Origin: Terriglobia bacterium
Lineage (GTDB): Bacteria > Acidobacteriota > Terriglobia > Terriglobales > Acidobacteriaceae
Assembly: GCA_020073465.1 (NCBI GenBank)
Contig: JAIQFC010000015.1
Coordinates: forward strand, 124,001-188,000
DNA: 64,000 bases
Direction: 5' to 3'
Position numbers and translations under genes: made by a program. Shown here one piece after another: positions 43,793-51,338 of the stretch. The notes under the pieces are model-generated. The model was not told where the DNA came from. It did not search any database and was given only the letters and a program-made list of their open reading frames with translations. Every line of letters begins with the position of its first letter. The stretch's first letter is position 1.

Positions 43793-44611
43793 ATGAGTGC
43801 GACCTCCGTGCAGAGTGTGCCCCGCGTCAGCCCTGCCGCCGTCAGCGATCGGTGGAAGGGCCGCGTATCCGTACTCGTGCCGGTCTACAACGAGGCAGCA
43901 CACGTCGATGAGTTGCTGCAGGCGATCCAGGCGTCTCCCGTCAAGAAGGAGATTATCGTGGTCGATGATGGTTCGACTGACGGTACCCGCGAAAAGCTGA
44001 AGGCTCTCCCGGCCACGGATGACCTGTCCATCGTTTTTCACGAAAGAAACTGCGGCAAAGGAGCAGCGGTTCGCACCGCGCTGGCCCACGCTCGCGGCGA
44101 ATACGTACTGATTCAGGATTCCGACCTCGAGTACGACCCGCAGGATTATCCTGCCCTGTTGCGACCGCTGGAAGAACGGGCCGCCAATGTTGTGTACGGT
44201 GTGCGTCCCGACCGGCCCGAACGTGGATTGCGATTCTTCCTGGGTGCCAAACTTCTGACGCACCTGTCGAACCTGCTCTACCGCGCGGGCATTCATGACG
44301 AGGCCACCTGCTATAAGGTCTTCCGCCGTTCGCTGCTTGGTCAGATTCAACTGGAATGTCAACGCTTCGAGTTCTGTCCCGAAGTGACCGCCAAGCTTTG
44401 CCGCATGGGCGAGAAGATTGCCGAGGTTCCGGTGTCCTATAACCCGCGGTCGTCTGGCGAAGGCAAGAAGATCCGCCACTCCGACGGCTGGCTGGCCATC
44501 TGGACGCTCATCCGCTACCGCTTCATTCGGCGGAGCCGCTGGCTCCGGCCCCCGGCCGAAAAGCCGGGGACTCCATTCGCAGTGAGTTTCCTCCGCAAGC
44601 CGCAGCAGTAA
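43793..44611 (+). CDS. GT2 glycosyltransferase, dolichyl/polyprenyl-phosphate type
   Basis: A 272-residue GT-A-fold transferase. VLVPVYNEAAHVDELL and VVDDGSTDGT bind the nucleotide sugar, and DSDLEYDPQDYPALL contains the metal-binding DXD. The core lacks the C-terminal membrane helices of some homologues. The sequence fits DPM1-like enzymes that move a sugar onto a polyprenyl phosphate, supplying the flanking GT-C proteins. It starts 82 nt from the divergent GT-C gene, and another GT-C gene follows after 51 nt. Confidence 0.87.
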   Translation: MSATSVQSVPRVSPAAVSDRWKGRVSVLVPVYNEAAHVDELLQAIQASPVKKEIIVVDDGSTDGTREKLKALPATDDLSIVFHERNCGKGAAVRTALAHARGEYVLIQDSDLEYDPQDYPALLRPLEERAANVVYGVRPDRPERGLRFFLGAKLLTHLSNLLYRAGIHDEATCYKVFRRSLLGQIQLECQRFEFCPEVTAKLCRMGEKIAEVPVSYNPRSSGEGKKIRHSDGWLAIWTLIRYRFIRRSRWLRPPAEKPGTPFAVSFLRKPQQ

Positions 44612-44662
44612 ACCTGCTGCCGTTGATCTGGATCGGTGCCTGTCCTGATAAACTGCCGCTCG

Positions 44663-45955
44663 ATGGACAGACCATCCCAGGCGGCAATCCCCAAATCTCT
44701 GCTTTGGCTCGTGCTCCTGTCATTTGGGCTGCAAGTGGCGACAATCGGCGTCGCCCGCCAGTACCGCGCTCGCCCTGGAGAAGACCACTTCGCCTTCGGC
44801 TGGGAGATGGGCCGGGTCGCCCGCTCGCTCGCGCTGGGCCAGGGCTTCAGCAATCCCTACGGAGGAAACACCGGGCCTACCGCATGGGAGCCGCCGCTCT
44901 ATCCCTACCTGATGGGCGGCGTCTTCAAGGTGTTCGGAATCTACACCTATGCTTCGGCTTGGGTACTGCTCACCATCAACAGCCTGCTCTCCGCGCTCAC
45001 TACCGTCCCGGTCTATCGGATCGCGTGCAAGACCTTCGACAAGCGTATCGCGATCTGGTCTGCCTGGACGTGGGCGCTGCTTCCGTATGTCTGGTACTGG
45101 TCCGTTCACTGGATCTGGGACACAACGTTTACCCCGCTCGTGCTCAGCCTGATTTTTCTGGTCGCCCTTGAACTGGAGGAGTGGCGCGGATGGTGTGGCT
45201 GGGTGATCTTCGGCATGCTGTGGGGCGTTGGCTCACTGGCGAATCCCTCGATGCTGGCCTTTCTGCCGTTCTGCGGACTCTGGATCTGGTGGCGCAGACA
45301 CCGTCGCAGCTTGCCATCGATCGGCGGCGTAGTGCTGTCTTCCCTCATTTTCTTTGTAGTTCTATCACCCTGGCTGATTCGCAACTATCAAGTTTTCGGG
45401 CAGTTCGTATTCATCCGAGACGACTTCGGACTTCAATTCCGGCTTGGCAACTGGAAAGGCGCTGAGGGCATGCTGATGGCCTATCTCCAGCCCAACCTAA
45501 ACCAGCTGGAGTTTGAAAAATTTCAGCGCATGGGCGAGTTGGCCTATGCGGCAGACTGCAAGCGGCTGGCCTTCGAGTGGATTCGAGAGAGCCCGTCGCG
45601 TTTCCTGATCGTCAGCCTGAAGCGGTTCTTCTACTACTGGAACGGCGTTCCCCGGCCGAGTGACAGCCGCGCTCCCTGGGACTTCCGCAATTCCCTCTTC
45701 CTCGCCTCGTCAGTGCTGTGCCTGTGGGGCCTGTTTCGCGCACTGCGCCAAAAGCGGCCCGGAGCGTGGCTTTTCGCGGGTCTCGTCCTGACCTACCCCA
45801 CAACGTATTATTTCGTCTTTCCCCACGCCCGCTACCGGCATCCGATCGAACCGGAGTTGCTGATCGTGGCGGTGTTCCTGCTCTCGGAGGCGCGAAAAGG
45901 CAATCCGCCAGTCGTATCCGACGAGATCTCAGCGCGTGCCTCGCACCTCCAGTAG
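44663..45955 (+). CDS. GT-C family membrane glycosyltransferase
   Basis: A 430-residue membrane protein with about nine helices. The N-terminal luminal loop GEDHFAFGWEMGRVARSLAL and TAWEPPLYPYLMG, followed by YASAWVLLTINSLLSALTTV, resembles PMT_2/GT39-type transferases. Together with the two preceding genes it forms a small glycan-modification group. ATG 44663 is preferred to GTG 44636; neither has a clear ribosome-binding site. Substrate unknown. Confidence 0.75.
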   Translation: MDRPSQAAIPKSLLWLVLLSFGLQVATIGVARQYRARPGEDHFAFGWEMGRVARSLALGQGFSNPYGGNTGPTAWEPPLYPYLMGGVFKVFGIYTYASAWVLLTINSLLSALTTVPVYRIACKTFDKRIAIWSAWTWALLPYVWYWSVHWIWDTTFTPLVLSLIFLVALELEEWRGWCGWVIFGMLWGVGSLANPSMLAFLPFCGLWIWWRRHRRSLPSIGGVVLSSLIFFVVLSPWLIRNYQVFGQFVFIRDDFGLQFRLGNWKGAEGMLMAYLQPNLNQLEFEKFQRMGELAYAADCKRLAFEWIRESPSRFLIVSLKRFFYYWNGVPRPSDSRAPWDFRNSLFLASSVLCLWGLFRALRQKRPGAWLFAGLVLTYPTTYYFVFPHARYRHPIEPELLIVAVFLLSEARKGNPPVVSDEISARASHLQ

Positions 45956-46009
45956 AATCGTGTGTTTGGCACGTGCTTGTGAATTCGATGCCCGGGCCAC
46001 TGGTTTGAA

Positions 46010-47530
46010 ATGTTTAAGAAGATTCTGATTGCCAATCGGGGCGAGATCGCGGTGCGCATCATCCGCGCCTGCCATGAGATGGGAATTGCTGCCGTGGCGG
46101 TCTATTCCGACGTCGACCGCACCGCGTTGCATGTTCGCAAAGCCGACGAGGCCTACCCTATTGGCGCCCCAGCCGCAACGGAATCCTACCTCAACATCCC
46201 GAAGATTCTCGACGTCGCCAAACGATCGGGGGCGGACGCCATCCATCCTGGCTACGGCTTTCTCTCCGAAAACGCGAAGTTTGCCCAGGCCTGCACCGAT
46301 GCGGGGGTGAAGTTCATCGGCCCCACCGCCGCCTCCATGGAAATGATGGGATCGAAGACGCGCGCTCGCCAGACGATGGAAGCGGCTGGGGTGCCTCTCG
46401 TCCCTGGAACCGCCCGCGGGCTCGAATCCATCGAACAAGCTCAGCAGGTCGCGGAGCGCATTGGGTACCCGGTCATGCTGAAAGCCGCGGCAGGCGGAGG
46501 CGGCAAGGGCATGCGCCTGGTGCACACACCGGAACAGTTGAAATCGTCGCTCGAGGCCGCGCGCAGCGAAGCCGAACGCTCCTTCGGCGACAGCGAGATC
46601 TACGTCGAGAAGGCAATCGTCAATCCGAGGCACATCGAGATGCAGGTGCTCGCGGATGAGCACGGCAGCACCGTCTACCTGGGCGAACGAGAGTGCTCCC
46701 TGCAGCGGCGCCATCAGAAGGTGCTGGAAGAGTCGCCATCGCCGGTCGTCGATCCCGATATGCGGCGCCGGATGGGCGAAGTCGCGGTCCGCGTCGCCCA
46801 GGCCGCCGGCTACACCAACGCCGGCACAGTTGAGTTCCTGGTCGATCCGCAGAAAAATTTCTATTTCCTTGAGATGAACACGCGGTTGCAGGTGGAGCAT
46901 CCCGTGACCGAACTGGTCACAGGCCTCGATCTGGTCCATTTGCAAATCCGCACCGCCGCCGGAGAAAAGCTGCCGTTCACTCAGGACGCCGTGCGTCTGC
47001 GTGGTCATGCCATGGAGTGCCGCATCTACGCTGAAGATCCCGACAACAACTATTTCCCCAGTCCCGGCAAGATCACGCTGCTGATCGCACCCACAGGGCC
47101 CGGAATCCGCCGTGACACCGGCATGTACGAGGGCTGGTCGGTCCCGATCGATTACGATCCACTCCTGGCCAAGCTGATCGGATACGGTGAAAACCGCGAG
47201 CAGGTGATCGCCCGCCTCGGCTGCGCGCTCAATGAATACTTTGTGGGCGGAATTAAGACGAACATTTCGCTGTTCCGGCGAATTCTGAGGAACCCGGACT
47301 TCCGCGCGGCGAATCTGGATACTGGATTCCTGGACCGAATGCTGAAGCAGCAGGATGTGCGCAATGAACTCGAAACCGATCCGCAGGCTGCACATGTGGC
47401 CGCGATTGCGGCCGGGATGTTTGCCGCTCTCGCTCCCGCAGCCAACGGCACGAGTGCGAGCACCCCAGACAATGGCTCTCGGAAGGTCTCGACTTGGAGG
47501 AAGATCGGACGCGATGAAGCACTGAGGTGA
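46010..47530 (+). CDS. accC: biotin carboxylase subunit (acetyl/acyl-CoA carboxylase)
   Basis: This ATP-grasp enzyme carboxylates biotin on its carrier protein using bicarbonate. The 506-residue product starts MFKKILIANRGEIAVRIIRA, has the glycine-rich ATP loop KAAAGGGGKGMRLV, and the catalytic EMNTRLQVEHPVTE. It is about 55 residues longer than E. coli AccC; the tail (QDVRNELETDPQ onwards) resembles that of acyl-CoA carboxylase alpha subunits. A biotinyl protein gene follows 52 nt downstream, but no carboxyltransferase is in the window, so the acyl-CoA substrate is uncertain. Confidence 0.94.
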   Translation: MFKKILIANRGEIAVRIIRACHEMGIAAVAVYSDVDRTALHVRKADEAYPIGAPAATESYLNIPKILDVAKRSGADAIHPGYGFLSENAKFAQACTDAGVKFIGPTAASMEMMGSKTRARQTMEAAGVPLVPGTARGLESIEQAQQVAERIGYPVMLKAAAGGGGKGMRLVHTPEQLKSSLEAARSEAERSFGDSEIYVEKAIVNPRHIEMQVLADEHGSTVYLGERECSLQRRHQKVLEESPSPVVDPDMRRRMGEVAVRVAQAAGYTNAGTVEFLVDPQKNFYFLEMNTRLQVEHPVTELVTGLDLVHLQIRTAAGEKLPFTQDAVRLRGHAMECRIYAEDPDNNYFPSPGKITLLIAPTGPGIRRDTGMYEGWSVPIDYDPLLAKLIGYGENREQVIARLGCALNEYFVGGIKTNISLFRRILRNPDFRAANLDTGFLDRMLKQQDVRNELETDPQAAHVAAIAAGMFAALAPAANGTSASTPDNGSRKVSTWRKIGRDEALR

Positions 47531-47557
47531 GCCACCGCCTGGCTCACCCTGTCGCGT

Positions 47558-47578
47558 CACTGGCCACTGACCACTGTT
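47558..47578. repeat. three tandem heptamers before the biotinyl-protein start
   Basis: CACTGGC, CACTGAC and CACTGTT end 4 nt before the ATG at 47583, in the position where a ribosome-binding site would lie. Confidence 0.8.
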
Positions 47579-47582
47579 TCTC

Positions 47583-48077
47583 ATGACCTACGACGTCACC
47601 ATCGACGGCAAGAATTATCGGCTCGAACTCGAACGTGCTGAGGGCCTCTGGGTGTGCCGGCTCGACGGGCGCGAGATCGAAGTTGACGCAGTCCTTGCGC
47701 GTCCCGGCGTGCTTTCTCTCAGAATCGGCAACCAGGCTTACGAGATCAAATCTGAACGCGTTGCCAGCGACTTGCATCTCTGGGTCGGCAGCGCGCGTTT
47801 TGCCGCCGAGGTTCGCGATCCCCGCTCGCTCAGGAGCCGTGTCCGCGCTGCCGACGATCACGGCCCCAGGAGGGTCACCGCACCCATGCCAGGCAAGGTT
47901 GTGCGTATCCTGGTCCACGAGCATTCCGAAGTGGAGGCAGGTTCCGGCGTGGTTGTGGTTGAGGCGATGAAGATGCAAAACGAAATCAAGTCACCCAAGA
48001 AGGGAACAATTCAGAAAGTACTCGTGAGCGAGGGTGCGGCCGTCAACGCAGGGGATGTGCTGGTGATTGTGGAGTGA
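47583..48077 (+). CDS. accB: biotin carboxyl carrier protein
   Basis: A 164-residue carrier whose C-terminal domain has the biotinylation motif VEAMKMQNEI (the lysine between the two methionines) and TAPMPGKVVRILV. The N-terminal half (YDVTIDGKNYRLELERA) is not the usual AccB Ala/Pro linker but resembles the pre-biotinyl region of propionyl-CoA carboxylase alpha chains. With the upstream biotin carboxylase it forms the BC-BCCP half of an acyl-CoA carboxylase. A heptamer array replaces a ribosome-binding site. Its stop is 4 nt from the stop of the convergent SurA-like gene. Confidence 0.9.
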   Translation: MTYDVTIDGKNYRLELERAEGLWVCRLDGREIEVDAVLARPGVLSLRIGNQAYEIKSERVASDLHLWVGSARFAAEVRDPRSLRSRVRAADDHGPRRVTAPMPGKVVRILVHEHSEVEAGSGVVVVEAMKMQNEIKSPKKGTIQKVLVSEGAAVNAGDVLVIVE

Positions 48078-48081
48078 TCCC

Positions 48082-49143
48082 TCACTCCACGCCGTTGTTG
48101 TCCAGCACCTTTCTAGCGTAGTAATTCTCCACCTTCGCCGAATCGCGCAGAACCTCGTAGTAAGCCGATTTGAGCAGTTGCTCGCGGCGATCGTGAATCT
48201 GCGTGCGAATCGACATCTTCACGCGCTCGTCCGACAACTCGCGCTGTCCCGCCGGCTCTTTCGCCACCAGCTTCACAATGCGAAAGCCCACTAGCTGTTT
48301 AGTCCCGGGGTTCAACACAGTGATCACCGGCGTGTACTGACCGGGCTTGAGCTTGGTCACCGCATCGCGAGTCGCGGGGTCGGTGTTCCGCAGGGATGAC
48401 TCCGGCGCAGGTCCAATGTCGCCGCCATTTCCGGAGGTCTCCGGATCTTCGGAATAGTTCATGGCCAGCGTGGCGAAGTCCTCGCCGCTATCCAGCCGGT
48501 TGGCGATCATCTGAATTTTCTTGCGGGCATCCGCTTCGTTTTGCGCCTTCGCGTTCTGGTTGTGCACCTGCGGGTTTGGACCCGGGGTCACCAGAATCTG
48601 CGCCAGGTGATATTGCGGCTCGATCAGGTTGAACTCGGATTTGTGCGCACTGTAGTAGGAGTTGATGTCCTGCTCGGTGACGCTGATCTTCGAGGACACT
48701 TCCTTGTTCATCACCTTCTCGACCGTGATCGACCGCCGGATGTCGCGCTTGAAGTCCGTTACCGTAAGCTTCTTGTCTTTCAGCCGCTGCTCGAATTCCT
48801 CCTGGGAAAAAGGAGATTTGAACTCGTTGTATTTCCGGTCAACCTCATCGTCGGTGGCCAGCAGGCCAAGCTTCTCGGCGCGCCGCATCAGGATTTCGTC
48901 ATCAATGAGCTGGTGCAGAATGTTCAACCGCAGGGTCGTCGCCTGCTCGCCGGCGGGCTGCTGCTGCGCGGACGCAATCTGGTTCTCGTAGTACTTGTCC
49001 ACGTCAGAACGGAAAATCTTCCGGCCGTCGACAGTGGCCATCACGTCGCCGCCCACCTGCGACTTGCAGCCAACCAGGGCCGCCAGCGTCGCTGCCAGCA
49101 GCAGCGCTGCGGCAGCCTGGACAAAAAGCAAGTTTCTTCTCAA
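48082..49143 (-). CDS. SurA-like parvulin peptidyl-prolyl isomerase, lipoprotein
   Basis: A 353-residue periplasmic chaperone/isomerase. The N-terminus is a signal peptide ending AALVGCKSQ, a lipobox. A SurA-type N-terminal domain follows (LRLNILHQLIDDEILMRRAE), then one parvulin domain with YHLAQILVTPGP and DFATLAMNYSEDPETSGNGG. SurA-like factors help outer-membrane proteins fold. The next genes on the same strand encode a DsbA-like protein, LarE and LptD, so a periplasmic folding role fits. Confidence 0.9.
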   Translation of the reverse strand: MRRNLLFVQAAAALLLAATLAALVGCKSQVGGDVMATVDGRKIFRSDVDKYYENQIASAQQQPAGEQATTLRLNILHQLIDDEILMRRAEKLGLLATDDEVDRKYNEFKSPFSQEEFEQRLKDKKLTVTDFKRDIRRSITVEKVMNKEVSSKISVTEQDINSYYSAHKSEFNLIEPQYHLAQILVTPGPNPQVHNQNAKAQNEADARKKIQMIANRLDSGEDFATLAMNYSEDPETSGNGGDIGPAPESSLRNTDPATRDAVTKLKPGQYTPVITVLNPGTKQLVGFRIVKLVAKEPAGQRELSDERVKMSIRTQIHDRREQLLKSAYYEVLRDSAKVENYYARKVLDNNGVE

Positions 49144-49248
49144 AGGAATCTCTCCCTCAACCGCGATCCGCTATGTATGACAAACGATTGCTCGACCCGC
49201 AAATCAGCAAACGAAGACCTGGGAAGCAGTGGAGACACCCGCCCGGCG

Positions 49249-50193
49249 TCATTTGGAGGCGGATGGGGCGTCCGGCACGTGAGTCGGTACGGGCTGCCCC
49301 GCGTCCCGCAATGCACGATCGAGCGCGGCGCGAAGCTCGCTGATCGGTACGGCGCCATCAATCTTTTCTCCATTGATGAACATCGTTGGCGTGGCCGACA
49401 CGCCAATTCCATCCGCCTCTTTCGTCGACGCTTTTACCGTGCTCTCGTCCTGCGCCTTGATACAGGCTTCCAACTTCGCCGTGTCTACATTGTGCTTCTG
49501 GCCCTGCAGCATGGTCAGCTTGTCGAGAGCCGCAAACCGCGCGCCGGGTGTCTTCTCGCTGCTGACCTCATGCTGGTTCGAGTGGATGTAGTCCGCGAAG
49601 TCCCAATAAGCATCGCCGTTCTGTGCCGCCAGACAGTTCGCGTCCACCGCGGCATGCGTTGCCCAGGGATGGATTTCGACCAGCGGATAGTCCTTGTACA
49701 CGAAACTCACGCGATCGCCGTACTCCTTCAGGAGTCCGGGAAACAGCGTCTGGTGCATCCGCGAACAGAACGGGCATTCAAAATCGTCGTAGTTGACCAC
49801 CGTCACTTTGGCGGCTCTGGCCCCGCGTGAAGGCCGTCCAGTTACGTCGATCTTGTTCATCACCTCGGCAAAGGGATCCTTGCTCAGGTCAAACTTGACC
49901 AGCCGCAACATGGTGTTGTGATCCTTCGAAACCAGGAACTTATAGTCGGACTTCTTGGTGTCGTCGCTGCCGATGGTCACGGTCACCGAGTCGTAGTTAG
50001 GCCATTCGGTGCTGGGCGTCGCCGGCCCCACGGTGATATTCACTTCTGCCGGGATGTTGTACGAGGAGCGGACCTGGCGCTTGATCTTCCTGGCGAGATC
50101 GGGTGGGGCGGACTGGGCGACACATCCCAGGCAGATCAGAATGAGGACAAGAAAAGAGCGCCGGATTAATGTCACCAAAAACCGCCTCAGCAT
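49249..50193 (-). CDS. DsbA-like periplasmic thiol-disulfide oxidoreductase
   Basis: A 314-residue exported protein. After the signal peptide there is an N-terminal domain of about 110 residues without a clear relative, then a DsbA/DsbG-like thioredoxin domain (about 125-300). The active site is DDFECPFCSRMH, and the cis-proline loop is SATPTMFING. The CPFC site and the LVEIHPWATHAA helical insert are typical of the disulfide-forming group. LptD, a substrate of the Dsb system in E. coli, is encoded nearby on the same strand. Confidence 0.9.
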   Translation of the reverse strand: MLRRFLVTLIRRSFLVLILICLGCVAQSAPPDLARKIKRQVRSSYNIPAEVNITVGPATPSTEWPNYDSVTVTIGSDDTKKSDYKFLVSKDHNTMLRLVKFDLSKDPFAEVMNKIDVTGRPSRGARAAKVTVVNYDDFECPFCSRMHQTLFPGLLKEYGDRVSFVYKDYPLVEIHPWATHAAVDANCLAAQNGDAYWDFADYIHSNQHEVSSEKTPGARFAALDKLTMLQGQKHNVDTAKLEACIKAQDESTVKASTKEADGIGVSATPTMFINGEKIDGAVPISELRAALDRALRDAGQPVPTHVPDAPSASK

Positions 50194-50309
50194 TGCAGAC
50201 TAAGCTTTGATTATCTCACAGGGCGCGGACACAAAGCCGGTAGGACCGCAGAGACAAATGCACGGGATTCGGCCAGAATCCACTCGGCCGCCGAGAAATG
50301 CCGTGAAGA

Positions 50310-51155
50310 TCATCCCACCCGGCGAAGCTGTTCCGCAGGCAAAAGTGAGTTCATCGATCCCGAGCGGAATCCTTCCAGATCCAGGGTCACGAATTTGAAG
50401 CCGAGCCCCTTGAAGATTCTCGTGAACTCCGCCGCCATGGCCGGATCAAGCGCGCGTTCCAGTTCCTCTTGGGCAATCTCGATGCGCACAATCTCTCCGT
50501 GGTGGCGCACCCGGAACTGCCGGAAGCCCAGCGCGCGGATCGCATCCTCGCCCTGCTCAACTACCGTCAGCGCCTCGGGTGTAACCGGGCGGCCATACTC
50601 AATGCGCGAAGAAAGACACGCCGAAGCCGGCTTGTCCCAGATTCTCAACCCAGCCCGGCGCGCCAGCTCGCGAATCTCTTGTTTGGTTAGCCCCGCTGCG
50701 AGCAGCGGCGCCGCAACCTGATGCTCGCGTGCCGCCTGCTGGCCGGGACGGAAGTCCCGCTGATCGTCCAGATTCACGCCGTAAACGATCGCATCGAAGC
50801 CTCGTGCAGCGCGAATTTCTTCCATGACGGTGAAGAGCTCATCTTTGCAGTGAAAGCATCGTTGCCCGTCGTTGCGGACGTACTCGGCCCGGCCGAGCTC
50901 CGCCGTCGCGGTCACCTCCACCGGGATTTCCTGTTCTTTGGCAAACGCGAGAGCATCCGCAAGTTGCGTACGGGCAAGGCTGGGCGAGTCGGCGATGACT
51001 GCCAGCATGTCGTTCCCGAGCTCTTGGCGAGTAACCCACGCAAGATAGGCTGAATCCACGCCGCCGGAGTACGCGACCAGCACGCGCCCCAGTCGCCTCA
51101 GTTCCGTTCGAAGCGCAGAATCTTTCTGGCGAAGGTGGGCGTCCGATAGTTGCAT
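50310..51155 (-). CDS. larE: ATP-dependent sulfur transferase LarE
   Basis: LarE converts the carboxylates of a nicotinic-acid-derived pyridinium to thiocarboxylates in assembly of the nickel-pincer cofactor. The 281-residue product has the PP-loop AYSGGVDSAYLAW, an RCFHC pair and the conserved ACLSSRIEYG cysteine. This three-cysteine pattern is known from LarE proteins that bind a 4Fe-4S cluster and recycle sulfur rather than sacrifice the protein cysteine. larB, larC and larA are not in the window. The longer frame upstream of ATG 51155 runs into a dispersed repeat and is rejected. Confidence 0.9.
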   Translation of the reverse strand: MQLSDAHLRQKDSALRTELRRLGRVLVAYSGGVDSAYLAWVTRQELGNDMLAVIADSPSLARTQLADALAFAKEQEIPVEVTATAELGRAEYVRNDGQRCFHCKDELFTVMEEIRAARGFDAIVYGVNLDDQRDFRPGQQAAREHQVAAPLLAAGLTKQEIRELARRAGLRIWDKPASACLSSRIEYGRPVTPEALTVVEQGEDAIRALGFRQFRVRHHGEIVRIEIAQEELERALDPAMAAEFTRIFKGLGFKFVTLDLEGFRSGSMNSLLPAEQLRRVG

Positions 51156-51239
51156 GGCATTTATGGTAACAGGACAGTAGGCAGGAACCTCAGAACAGGG
51201 AGCCGCAGTGGTGCAGGTTGGCTTCCAACGAGCATCCTT

Positions 51240-51306
51240 GCAGGGCGTCATCCTGAGCGCAGCCGTTTTTTCAGGCGGAGCGAAGGACCCTGCGCGCATC
51301 GCCACC
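51240..51306. repeat. dispersed repeat GCAGGGCGTCATCCTGAGCG, copy 2
   Basis: The first 26 bp match the element at 29895. The end, GCGCGCATCGCCAC, also matches, with an extra TTTTTTCAGGCGGAG in the middle. It lies between larE and lptD. Confidence 0.8.
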
Positions 51307-51338
51307 ATGCTCAGAGGGAAACGGGAGGCGCCCGTCCG

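Noticed and set aside
45929..47584. 551-codon open frame antisense to accC
   Set aside because: Same reason: it mirrors the biotin carboxylase gene and no ribosome-binding site or domain supports it.
51156..51308. N-terminal extension of LarE
   Set aside because: The extra codons are the complement of a dispersed repeat and intergenic DNA; the family start is the ATG at 51155.
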